Origin: Fibrobacterota bacterium
GTDB lineage: Bacteria; Fibrobacterota; Fibrobacteria; UBA11236
Assembly (NCBI GenBank): GCA_028287465.1
Contig: JAQBPO010000028.1
Location: 31,860 to 95,859 of the forward strand
Direction of reading: 5' to 3'
Length of the DNA stretch: 64,000 nt
Both the position numbers and the translations under genes were made by a program. The notes beneath the pieces are model-generated. The model saw only the letters and a program-made list of their open reading frames with translations. It was not told the DNA's origin and made no database searches. Shown here piece after piece: positions 8,687-15,968 of the stretch. Numbering within the stretch: position 1 is the first letter of the stretch; each line of letters opens with the position of its first letter.

Positions 8687-8768
8687 AAGTCCCGAAAAAT
8701 AAGTGCAATGTCCAACGGGGTCAATCCCGATCCCGATTCCTAACTTTTCCATGGGAGGCCTACGAGCG

Positions 8769-9449
8769 ATGTCCAGCGAACCCGTCCATCCTTCTTCAGG
8801 CTCCTCTTCCGGTGAAGGGGCCGCGCCCGGCGGCGGACTGGACCTGCGGGCCTGGTTCGGCGATATCGACCTCTACCTCTTCGATCAGCTTCTGAAGGGC
8901 CGCGTGAAACCCCCGCTCCGGATCCTCGATGCCGGATGCGGGACGGGCCGGAACCTTCCCTATTTCCTCAAGGCCGGATTCGACGTCCATGCCGCCGATA
9001 TGGACGAAGACGCCTTGGACCATGTCCGGGAAATGGCCGCGGAGATGGCTCCGGGCCTCCCCGCCGACCATTTCCGGGTTGAGAAGGTTGAGTCCATGAC
9101 CTTTCCGGCCAACCATTTCGGCCTCGTCCTATGCAATGCCGTGCTGCATTTCGCCGAGGATGAGGAGCATTTCCAGCGCATGCTGGACGGCCTCTGGCGG
9201 GTTACCGCCCCCGGAGGCATGCTGTTCATGCGCCTTTCCTCCACCATCGGCATCGAAAACCGCCTGACCCGCCTGGAATCGGGCAAATACCTGATGCCCA
9301 CGGGCGGGGAATGGTTCCTGGTCAACGAGGCCAAGCTCCTTTTGGCCACCCAGCGCCTGGAGGCGGACCTGGTCGAGCCCATCCGATCGGTCAATGTCCA
9401 GAACCTGCGCTGCATGACCACCTGGATCTTGAAGAAGCGTAAAGCATAG
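8769..9449 (+). CDS. class I SAM-dependent methyltransferase
   Basis: A 226-residue soluble protein with the Rossmann methyltransferase motifs: motif I ILDAGCGTGRNLPYF at about residues 48-62, the acidic loop HAADMDEDAL, and motif IV LVLCNAVLHFAEDEEHF followed by PGGMLFMRLSS. This is the Methyltransf_11/25 type acting on small molecules or lipids; the substrate is unknown. A GGAG element about ten bases before ATG 8769 decides the start against upstream ATG 8751. It is divergent from the DUF2071 gene. Confidence 0.85.
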   Translation: MSSEPVHPSSGSSSGEGAAPGGGLDLRAWFGDIDLYLFDQLLKGRVKPPLRILDAGCGTGRNLPYFLKAGFDVHAADMDEDALDHVREMAAEMAPGLPADHFRVEKVESMTFPANHFGLVLCNAVLHFAEDEEHFQRMLDGLWRVTAPGGMLFMRLSSTIGIENRLTRLESGKYLMPTGGEWFLVNEAKLLLATQRLEADLVEPIRSVNVQNLRCMTTWILKKRKA

Positions 9450-9771
9450 GTTACGCCCTTAAGCGCTTCCGGCAATCCGGCCCGCCCCGGACCGGGAGTC
9501 CCAAAGCCCGGGGACCTGGGCCCCAAATGCCCAAACCCCTTGCCATGCGGCCGGAATTGTCCGATAATGGACACAGGAGTTTCGGGTCCGTCGGGTCAAA
9601 CCGCCGGTTCCGGATGCGCGGGCGCGGCAGCAGAGGGGACTGCCGACTCGCCTCCAACCTTTTTATATTTGTTTTCAAGCCGAACCGACCACGAACGGCC
9701 TGCCGGACCCTCCCTCAGGGAACCCGGTCACAGGAAACGGCGGCAATGCGCCGCAGATGCGTGAAGTCCCG
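9450..9771. other. intergenic region with one small inverted repeat
   Basis: About 320 bases without a supportable gene. It contains an inverted repeat TGTCC-GATAAT-GGACA at 9558-9573, which could be an operator or a short hairpin. An AT-rich patch follows at about 9658-9678 (ttttatatttgttttc) and is the likeliest promoter region for the DUF6176-helicase pair. Nothing else is evident. Confidence 0.4.
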
Positions 9772-10182
9772 ATGTACGAAACCCAGCTATTGAAAATAAA
9801 GATCCGCCCCGGCAAAACGCCCGCGGTCATCGATTTCCTGCGCAGCCTCCGCGCCCGCAAGGATCTCGCCCTCGAAGCCCTGCGCCGCGAAGGCATGGTG
9901 GTCGAAAGCATGTTCCTGGAACGCCGGGACGACGGCGACTACCTGTATTACTACGCCAAGGCCCAGGACCTCATGCACGCCAACCAGGTCAACATGATGT
10001 CCACCGATCCCCTGACCTTGGAAATCCGCAACTTCGTCACGGAAACCTGGGGCCATATCACCTCCCCGGAACCGCTTCTCGATCTCGAGTTGATCCAGGA
10101 AGAAGCTCCCGCCAAGTCGCGTCCCCGCCGCAAGCCCAAGCTTCCTTCCGCCGTCCAGGCCCCGCATGCCCTTGCGGGCTGA
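9772..10182 (+). CDS. DUF6176 family protein
   Basis: Encodes 136 residues. The pattern LLKIKIRPGKTPAVIDFLRSL, then EALRREGMVVESMFLERR, then DYLYYYAKAQDL fits the small ferredoxin-like DUF6176 family, whose function is unknown. The tail (residues 110-136) is basic and Pro/Lys/Arg-rich, outside the family core. ATG 9772 is preferred; an in-frame ATG at 9757 would add five residues. Its last 17 bases overlap the start of the PIF1-like helicase gene, so the two are probably translated together. Confidence 0.7.
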   Translation: MYETQLLKIKIRPGKTPAVIDFLRSLRARKDLALEALRREGMVVESMFLERRDDGDYLYYYAKAQDLMHANQVNMMSTDPLTLEIRNFVTETWGHITSPEPLLDLELIQEEAPAKSRPRRKPKLPSAVQAPHALAG

Positions 10183-11551
10183 AGAGCCCCTCGGAACCCC
10201 TTCGGAAAACCATATCCCGGATGAAAAGCCCGTCGCCCCCCTGGGCGTCGGCATGGAATGGAACAACGGCTTCCAGGAAGTCGTCGAATGGATCGAAGAA
10301 GGCAACCGCTGCCTCTTCGTAACGGGCAAGGCCGGCACCGGCAAGTCCACCCTCCTCCAGTACATCAAGAGCAAGGTCCTCGACAAGGCCGTCGTCCTCG
10401 CGCCCACGGGCGTCGCCGCCGTGCACGTAGGCGGGCAGACCGTGCACTCCTTCTTCCGCTTCCCGCCCCACGTGCTCTTCCCGGAGGCGGTGGCGCGCAT
10501 GGGCGGAGGCCAGGTCTTCCGCAAGCTCCGCACCGTCATCATCGACGAGATCTCCATGGTCCGCGCGGACATCATCGACGCCATCGACATCTTCCTCCGC
10601 CGCAACGGGCCCGATCAAAGCCAACCCTTCGGCGGGGTCCAGATGGTCTTCTTCGGCGACCTCCACCAATTGCCGCCGGTGGTCTCGCCCCATGAGATGG
10701 AAGCCTTCCGCTCGATCTACGAAAGCCCCTGGTTCTTCAAGGCCAAGGTCTTCTCCAAGCTCCCCTTCGATCGCGTGGACCTGAAGACCGTGTACCGCCA
10801 GAAGTCCAGGAACTTCCTCTCCCTGCTCAACGCCATCCGTACGGGCGAGGCGGAAGAAGAGGACCTGGCGGCCTTGAACGCCCGCGTGGACAAGGCCTGG
10901 CAGCCGACCGAGGAAGAGCCCTGCATCACCCTGACTTCGACCAATGCCGCCGCCGATCGCGTCAACGCCCGCAAGCTGGACGAGCTGCCGGCGCACCTGG
11001 CCATGTACGCGGCCCATGTGCAGGGCGAGTTCGATCAACGCGCCTTTCCCACGGACGAACCCCTGGCCCTGCGCATCGGCGCGCAGGTGATGTTCCTCAA
11101 GAACCATCCCCAGGGGAATTGGGTGAACGGCACCCTGGGCGTGGTGGTGGGCATGGATCCGGAAGCCATCTGGGTGGACATCCCCACGCGCGGCGGCCGC
11201 GGCGGCAACGTGGACCCGTATGCGGGCCCGCTCGGCGCGATGCGGGTGGAGAAGGCGGTCTGGGACAGCGTGCGCTACGGGTTGGATCCCGAGTCCGGCC
11301 GCGTGGTGCCCAAGCCCGTGGGCCGTTTCACGCAATTCCCCCTCAAGCTCGCCTGGGCCATGACCATCCACAAGAGCCAGGGCAAGACCTTCGAACGGGT
11401 CATCATCGATCTGGGGCAGGGAGCCTTCGCCCATGGCCAGTCCTACGTCGCCTTGAGCCGGTGCACCACCCTGGAGGGCATCACCCTGAGGCGCGCCCTG
11501 ACGGGAAGGGATCTGATGGTCGATGAGGACGTGCGCGAGTTCCTGGCTTAG
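10166..11551 (+). CDS. PIF1-like superfamily 1B DNA helicase
   Basis: A 461-residue ATP-dependent helicase. Walker A GKAGTGKS is at residues 54-61, followed by APTGVAAVHVGGQTVHSFF (motif Ia), IIDEISMVRADII (Walker B), MVFFGDLHQLPPVV (motif III) and VYRQ (motif IV). The C-terminal UvrD_C_2-like part has AMTIHKSQGKTFERVIIDLG and SYVALSRCTTLEGI. These define the PIF1/RecD2 group, which unwinds 5'-3' at forks, R-loops or quadruplexes. The first 30 residues are a nonconserved extension. It overlaps the DUF6176 gene by 17 bases. Confidence 0.9.
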   Translation: MPLRAEEPLGTPSENHIPDEKPVAPLGVGMEWNNGFQEVVEWIEEGNRCLFVTGKAGTGKSTLLQYIKSKVLDKAVVLAPTGVAAVHVGGQTVHSFFRFPPHVLFPEAVARMGGGQVFRKLRTVIIDEISMVRADIIDAIDIFLRRNGPDQSQPFGGVQMVFFGDLHQLPPVVSPHEMEAFRSIYESPWFFKAKVFSKLPFDRVDLKTVYRQKSRNFLSLLNAIRTGEAEEEDLAALNARVDKAWQPTEEEPCITLTSTNAAADRVNARKLDELPAHLAMYAAHVQGEFDQRAFPTDEPLALRIGAQVMFLKNHPQGNWVNGTLGVVVGMDPEAIWVDIPTRGGRGGNVDPYAGPLGAMRVEKAVWDSVRYGLDPESGRVVPKPVGRFTQFPLKLAWAMTIHKSQGKTFERVIIDLGQGAFAHGQSYVALSRCTTLEGITLRRALTGRDLMVDEDVREFLA

Positions 11552-11742
11552 CCCCTGGGCTTTCTGGAGAAACGGGCCGGTCCTCGTCCCGCCCACCAGG
11601 GGATCAATGATCACACATCCCCCCTCGAGTGAGCCCGATCACAGACCCGGCGTTCGCGAAATCATATCTTCTATCCCATGGAACGGAAGCGGCCGAATCC
11701 GCGGACGACGAGAATCTCTCAATCGAAATAAGGAGTTGTAGC

Positions 11743-12231
11743 ATGGCCTTGAACGCATACTTGAAGATGAAGGGGCAGAAATCCGGGGAAATCAAAGGGT
11801 CCGTGACCCAGAAGGGCCGCGAAGGCAAGATCGCCGTCATCGCCGTTTCCCATGACATCGTTTCGCCCCGGGATGCCGCTTCGGGCCTGCCTACCGGCAA
11901 GCGCATGCACAAGCCTTTCGTCATCACCAAGGAATTGGACAAATCCTCCCCCTTGCTGTACAACATCCTGGTCCACAACGAGAACATCCCCGAATGGGAA
12001 CTCCAGTTCTGGACCCCGTCGGCCACCGGCGCGGAAAAGCAGCACTACAGCATCAAGCTGACCAACGCCAACATCGCGTCCATCGATTTCCACATGGCGA
12101 ACAACAAGCACCCGGACCTGATGAAGTTCTCCGAGTACGAACAGGTGTCCTTCACCTACCAGAAGATCGAGTGGACCTGGGTCGACGGCGGCATCACGGC
12201 CCTGGACGATTGGGAAGCGCCCGTCCACTAG
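11743..12231 (+). CDS. hcp: type VI secretion tube protein Hcp
   Basis: A 162-residue protein with an AAGGAG site seven bases before the ATG. It carries Hcp family blocks in order: AYLKMKGQKSGEIKGSV, SHDIVSPRD, HKPFVITKELDKSSPLLYN, WELQFWTPSATGAEKQHYSIKL, YEQVSFTYQKIEWTW and GGITALDDWE. Hcp hexamers stack to form the T6SS tube and can carry effectors. No other T6SS gene is in this window, so this is an orphan copy. The system is either encoded elsewhere or Hcp serves another contractile or secreted role. A strong hairpin follows the gene. Confidence 0.9.
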   Translation: MALNAYLKMKGQKSGEIKGSVTQKGREGKIAVIAVSHDIVSPRDAASGLPTGKRMHKPFVITKELDKSSPLLYNILVHNENIPEWELQFWTPSATGAEKQHYSIKLTNANIASIDFHMANNKHPDLMKFSEYEQVSFTYQKIEWTWVDGGITALDDWEAPVH

Positions 12232-12268
12232 GCTTAAGCCTGCCCTCTCCTTCAGCCCTGCGCCCTGC

Positions 12269-12296
12269 GCCCGCAATCCGGAAACGGGTTGCGGGC
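12269..12296 (+). terminator. strong hairpin terminator after hcp
   Basis: GCCCGCAA pairs with TTGCGGGC, and inside it CCG pairs with CGG around a GAAA tetraloop. The following bases are TTAACGCTTT, so the U tract is short. It sits 37 bases after the hcp stop. Confidence 0.6.
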
Positions 12297-12402
12297 TTAA
12301 CGCTTTCCGGCGTCCTTTGTACTCGCGGCTCCTTTAAGATCGGCCCGGATCTTTCCATCTTTCCGGTACGCTCCCTTCTCTCGGGGCGCAACCGGGGGCC
12401 CC

Positions 12403-12801
12403 ATGAATCCGAAGAATGAAGAGCTGATCCGCGCCTATTTCAGGGCCCTGGAGGACGCGGTCCCCGTCGATCGGCTCCACCATTTTTTCCACCCGGACGC
12501 GGTACAAACCGAATTCCCCAGCCGTCTCAACCCCAACGGCAAGGTCCGCGGCAAACCGGCCCTGCTGGAGGATTACGGGAAGTCGAGAGGCATCATCACC
12601 AAGCAAACCTATGCCATAAAGAGCATGATCTCGGACGGGAACCGCGTTTGCGTGGAAACGGAATGGACGGGCACCTTGGCCATCCAGCTCGGCGCGCTGA
12701 AACCGGGCGATACCATGAAAGCGGATTTCGGGGTTTTCTTCCGGATCGAGCAGGGCCAGATCAGCGAACAGAACAATTACGATTGCATCCACCCCTGGTG
12801 A
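12403..12801 (+). CDS. SnoaL-like/NTF2-fold protein
   Basis: A 132-residue protein with the layout of SnoaL-like polyketide-cyclase-fold proteins: N-terminal helix NEELIRAYFRALEDAV, then HHFFHPDAVQTEFP, a central helix with LEDYG, and a curved sheet ending EWTGTLAIQLGALKPGDTMKADFGVFFRIEQGQISEQNNYDC. The fold encloses a small-molecule pocket and serves isomerases, hydrolases and unknown proteins. The polar residues here do not identify a reaction. No partner gene is adjacent; it converges on the RarD-like transporter. Confidence 0.65.
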   Translation: MNPKNEELIRAYFRALEDAVPVDRLHHFFHPDAVQTEFPSRLNPNGKVRGKPALLEDYGKSRGIITKQTYAIKSMISDGNRVCVETEWTGTLAIQLGALKPGDTMKADFGVFFRIEQGQISEQNNYDCIHPW

Positions 12802-12802
12802 A

Positions 12803-12829
12803 GCGATCACGGGAACGGAACCCGATCGC
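12803..12829. terminator. hairpin between convergent SnoaL-like and rarD genes
   Basis: GCGAT...ATCGC and CGGG...CCCG form a stem with a two-base bulge. A second small inverted repeat (CCTTCC / GGAAGG) follows at about 12833-12851. No T tract is present, so this is a probable but atypical terminator region. Confidence 0.4.
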
Positions 12830-12864
12830 CGCCCTTCCGCATCAAGGAAGGTAAGCGGGAAGGT

Positions 12865-13752
12865 TCAGGCTTTGCGGATGGCGTCGCAGGTGTAGAGCCC
12901 CAGCGCCGCCCAGATGAGCCCGAAGGCCATGCCATGCAGCCTGGTGAAGGGCTCGTGGAACCAGAGCACCGCCATGGCCAGCTGGATGCTCGGGCTGAGG
13001 TACTGGTAGAACCCCAGGGTCGATAGGGGCAGGCGGCGCGCGGCCCCATTGAAGAAGAAGAGCGGGGCCAGGGTGATGGCGCCCGCGCCCACCAACAGGG
13101 CCGTGGAACCGGGCGTGGAGGCGAAGGCCTGCGGGACATGGCTCCACGCCAGCCAGGCCAGGTAGCCGGCCGCAACGGGCGCCAGCCATAAGGTTTCCAT
13201 GGCGAGCCCGGTCAGGGAATCCACTCCCAGGCGCTTCTTCACGTATCCGTACAAGGCGAAGGAGAGGGCCAGCCCCAGGGCCATCCAGGGCAGGCCTTGA
13301 TGATTGACCGTCAGGATGACCACCCCGAGCCCGGCCAGGGCGACCGCGGCGATTTGCAGGGGCGAAAGCCGCTCGCGCAGGATGACGACCCCCATGCCCA
13401 CGCTCATGAGCGGATTGATGTAATAGCCCAGGCTGGCCTGGACCAGTTCCCCGCGGTATACGGCCAGGATGTAGATGGACCAGTTGCAGCCGATGAGGAC
13501 GGCGCTGAGGCCCAGCAGCATGCGCTTGCGGGGATCCTTGAGGACCCGCAGGAAGTCCGGGAGGCGCCTTAGGGCGGCCAAAAGCAGGAGGATGGTGACC
13601 GCGGACCAGATGACCCGATGGGCGAGCGCTTCGCCCAGGGGTATGCCGTGGAGGGCCTTCCAATAGATGGGGAGCAGGCCCCATAGGATATAGGCAGCCA
13701 GGGCGAAGAACATGCCGCTGCGGGATTCGGGTTGGTTGGGCGCGGGTTCCAC
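12865..13752 (-). CDS. rarD: EamA-family transporter, RarD type
   Basis: A 295-residue integral inner-membrane protein with about ten hydrophobic segments and two EamA repeats. RarD landmarks are present: GMFFALAAYILWGLLPIYWK, LAHRVIWS, LIGCNWSIYILAV, QASLGYYINPLMSV and APLFFFNGAARRLPLSTLGFYQYLSPSIQ. RarD proteins are exporters of the drug/metabolite superfamily; the substrate is unknown, with the chloramphenicol-sensitivity naming historical. GTG 13752 gives the usual short cytoplasmic N-terminus; an internal ATG at residue 14 is possible. Confidence 0.85.
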   Translation of the reverse strand: MEPAPNQPESRSGMFFALAAYILWGLLPIYWKALHGIPLGEALAHRVIWSAVTILLLLAALRRLPDFLRVLKDPRKRMLLGLSAVLIGCNWSIYILAVYRGELVQASLGYYINPLMSVGMGVVILRERLSPLQIAAVALAGLGVVILTVNHQGLPWMALGLALSFALYGYVKKRLGVDSLTGLAMETLWLAPVAAGYLAWLAWSHVPQAFASTPGSTALLVGAGAITLAPLFFFNGAARRLPLSTLGFYQYLSPSIQLAMAVLWFHEPFTRLHGMAFGLIWAALGLYTCDAIRKA

Positions 13753-13847
13753 TGGATGCGCAAAGATATTCTTTTATCGGCGCGGCGGGCAGGCCGCCGG
13801 AGCAAATCGGCCTTGCCCGGGATTAAGCGAGGGCGTCGCCCGCGGGA

Positions 13848-14915
13848 TTACTTGAAATCGTGGAGCACCCAGACCGCGCCGGCCGGCGTGACGTAGATGC
13901 CGCACCCGACCGCGGTATGATTGCCTTTGATGTTCTCGTAATGGCCGCCCCCGGGGCCTTCCCCCCACATGGCTTCGGCCCCCTTGGCGACCACGGCGGC
14001 CACGTTCTTGTAGTTCTTCAACGGCCAGCCGGGAATGGCGTTTTCGGCGTCGGTCGGGATCGCGTTCTTGACGAAGGCGCCGAAGTGGCCGTGGGCGGAA
14101 TTGCGTTCGGAATCATAGCGCGCTCCCTGATCGGCGAACGCTTCCAGGCTTTTCGACCAGGCGAGGGCTTTAAGGCCCACCGAGGCGCGATAGGCATTGA
14201 TGGTGTCCAGGCAGAGTTTCTTTTCGGCCGCGTAGACGGCCGTGTCCGTCCCGGAGCGGATAAGGGTGAGGATGAGGCCTTTGGCCGAAGCCGTCGATTG
14301 CGGGAAGTTCCCCGTCCGGAAATTCGCCATCGCGATCGTAAGGCCGTATCCGCCGACGGCGTTGTTCGCGCTCTTCGCGCTATTCGCGCCTTCCACGCCT
14401 TTCGCGAGCACGGGCGGGGGCGGGGGCAGGTTGCGATTGACGCGGGGGGCCGGGGTCCCGATAGCGCGATCGCGGAAGGCATCGGGAGAGAGGTCCATGG
14501 CGGCGGGATCGCCCCCTCCAGGGGCGGTCAGAAGCAGGGTGGTCGCGAGGTAGGCCCCGGAGGCTGCGCGGCCCGACACCAGGAAGCGGAGCGGGACCCG
14601 GGTTTCCGGCGCGGAGGGGGAGGATGCGAAGCGGGGCGCCACGGGACGGGGATCCGCGTAGAAGCCGGCGGCCGGGGCGTCTGCGGTAACGGAGAAGCTA
14701 CCGTCGGCGCCCGATTGGGCGATAAGGGATGCGCCGTCCACCTTGATGAAGGCCCAGGGGATGGCGGCACCGGCGCCGTCGACCACCTTGCCCGCATAAC
14801 CGACCGGGTCGGCGCGCAGGGGCGGGCAAACGGCGCAGGCCGCCAATAGACCCGCCAGCAAACGGACGCGGGCGCCTCCCGATCCGAGCCATGTTCCGTC
14901 AACGGCATATCGCAT
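13848..14915 (-). CDS. secreted CAP (SCP/PR-1) domain protein with N-terminal carboxypeptidase-like domain
   Basis: A 355-residue exported protein. After the signal peptide (about residues 1-30), a small beta domain (about 33-90, GYAGKVVDGAGAAIPWAFIKVDG) resembles carboxypeptidase-regulatory-like modules. After a Pro-rich linker with PPPPP, residues about 225-355 form a CAP domain: TINAYRASVGLKALAWSKSLEAFADQGARYD, then AHGHFGA, EAMWGEGPGGGHYENIKGNHTAVGCGIYV. The His residues typical of the CAP cavity are present. A GGAGG element six bases before the second ATG decides the start at 14915 rather than 14921. Function is extracellular and uncertain. Confidence 0.8.
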   Translation of the reverse strand: MRYAVDGTWLGSGGARVRLLAGLLAACAVCPPLRADPVGYAGKVVDGAGAAIPWAFIKVDGASLIAQSGADGSFSVTADAPAAGFYADPRPVAPRFASSPSAPETRVPLRFLVSGRAASGAYLATTLLLTAPGGGDPAAMDLSPDAFRDRAIGTPAPRVNRNLPPPPPVLAKGVEGANSAKSANNAVGGYGLTIAMANFRTGNFPQSTASAKGLILTLIRSGTDTAVYAAEKKLCLDTINAYRASVGLKALAWSKSLEAFADQGARYDSERNSAHGHFGAFVKNAIPTDAENAIPGWPLKNYKNVAAVVAKGAEAMWGEGPGGGHYENIKGNHTAVGCGIYVTPAGAVWVLHDFK

Positions 14916-15137
14916 ATGCATCCTCCGGTTCCGGAGTCCCGTGCCATGAAGTGAAAGTCCCCCGACCGGGCCTAGGTGAACGGCCCGGTTCCGTCCGTCT
15001 CCTCCACGCGCAGAGCGCGGCCGGCGCGGGTTTAGCCTCTTCAAAGTATAGGCTCGCTGTTGGGTGAAAGCAACAGGAAAGGAAGGCGTAACCTTTCCCT
15101 GAAATCCGGCCCGGCGGAACTTATCGAGCCGGTTTTC

Positions 15138-15317
15138 CTACAAGGAGATCGGGATTCCCGGGGACGGGAGCCGGCGGACGCTGCGCGCATGATGAAAGCG
15201 GGATGACGCGGCCCGGGACGCATGGCCCCTCACCTTCCGGGTGAAATCCGTTTCCTCCGTCGCCAATGCGGCGGAGAGGCATGCCAATAGGGCAAGGACC
15301 ACGGAGCGTGAGCGCAT
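15138..15317 (-). CDS. small secreted peptide, 59 residues
   Basis: A short frame from ATG 15317 begins with a textbook signal peptide, MRSRSVVLALLACLSAALA, followed by a mature part of about 40 residues rich in Arg, His and Ser. The cysteine in LLACLS could act as a poor lipobox. There is no strong ribosome site. It lies in the roughly 490-base gap between the DoxX gene and the CAP-domain gene, on the same strand as both. The signal-like N-terminus is the main evidence; the product is unknown. Confidence 0.4.
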   Translation of the reverse strand: MRSRSVVLALLACLSAALATEETDFTRKVRGHASRAASSRFHHARSVRRLPSPGIPISL

Positions 15318-15353
15318 GGCATGAACAGAATCCGCCCGCGGCGGTAAACAAGG

Positions 15354-15377
15354 AAAAAGCCGCGGGTCTTCCGCGGC
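15354..15377 (-). terminator. intrinsic terminator after doxX
   Basis: On the minus strand, GCCGCGG and CCGCGGC pair around a short loop and are followed by five T residues. It lies 26 bases past the DoxX stop, a textbook Rho-independent terminator. Confidence 0.8.
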
Positions 15378-15403
15378 CTTCGGGAAAAGGGGTTACGGGA
15401 GGA

Positions 15404-15850
15404 TTAGTCCAGGCGCTTGAGACGGCGGGCGATAAGGGCGTCCGCGGACAGGATGCCTGCGCCTTTGATCAACAACCAGAAAAGGAGGACCATGTAGAGG
15501 TACTCGGAAAATCCGATCAAATCGGAAAAGCCGTGGAGCTCGCCCTTCTTGGCGGTGGCGATGGCGACCGCCATGATGATCATCAGCGGGACGGAGGCGA
15601 TGCGGGTGAGCAGACCGGCGATCAGCAGCAGGCCGCCGGCGAATTCCGTGGTGGCGACGAGGTGCGCCTGGAAGCCGGGGACGGGCAGGCCCAGGTCGGT
15701 GAAGAAGGCCGTCACCTTGTCGAGATGATGGAGTTTGCCCCAGCCGGATTCCGCGAAGACCCAGCCCACGGTGATGCGGGCGATGAGCGGGGGCAGCCAT
15801 TCGAAGGAATCGAGGAGGCCGCGGATACGATTGACTAGGTGCGCGATCAT
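15404..15850 (-). CDS. DoxX family membrane protein
   Basis: A 148-residue protein with four hydrophobic helices and the DoxX pattern: LIARITVGWVFAESGWGKLHHLDKVTAFF, then LVATTEFAGGLLLIAGLLTRIASVPLMIIM, then a final helix YLYMVLLFWLLIKGAG. DoxX-like proteins are small inner-membrane proteins of unclear biochemistry, often linked to redox balance. ATG 15850 is chosen because a GGGAGG element lies about ten bases upstream; the frame is open for ten more codons. A terminator follows at 15354-15377. Confidence 0.8.
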   Translation of the reverse strand: MIAHLVNRIRGLLDSFEWLPPLIARITVGWVFAESGWGKLHHLDKVTAFFTDLGLPVPGFQAHLVATTEFAGGLLLIAGLLTRIASVPLMIIMAVAIATAKKGELHGFSDLIGFSEYLYMVLLFWLLIKGAGILSADALIARRLKRLD

Positions 15851-15944
15851 GTAATGGACCCTCCCGGATGGAACGCTCAAGGTAGCAACTTAGTCGCCGC
15901 CCCGGGCCCGACGTTACACGCGGGTTTCCGTCTTGCCGGAAGTA

Positions 15945-15968
15945 CCCCGCGCCCGGAGGCGCGCGGGG
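15945..15968 (-). terminator. GC-only hairpin abutting the stop of the 1162-residue gene
   Basis: CCCCGCGC and GCGCGGGG form a perfect 8-bp stem immediately after the stop codon at 15969, with an 8-base loop. Only TACTT follows on the minus strand, so the U tract is weak, but the stem is very stable. Confidence 0.55.
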
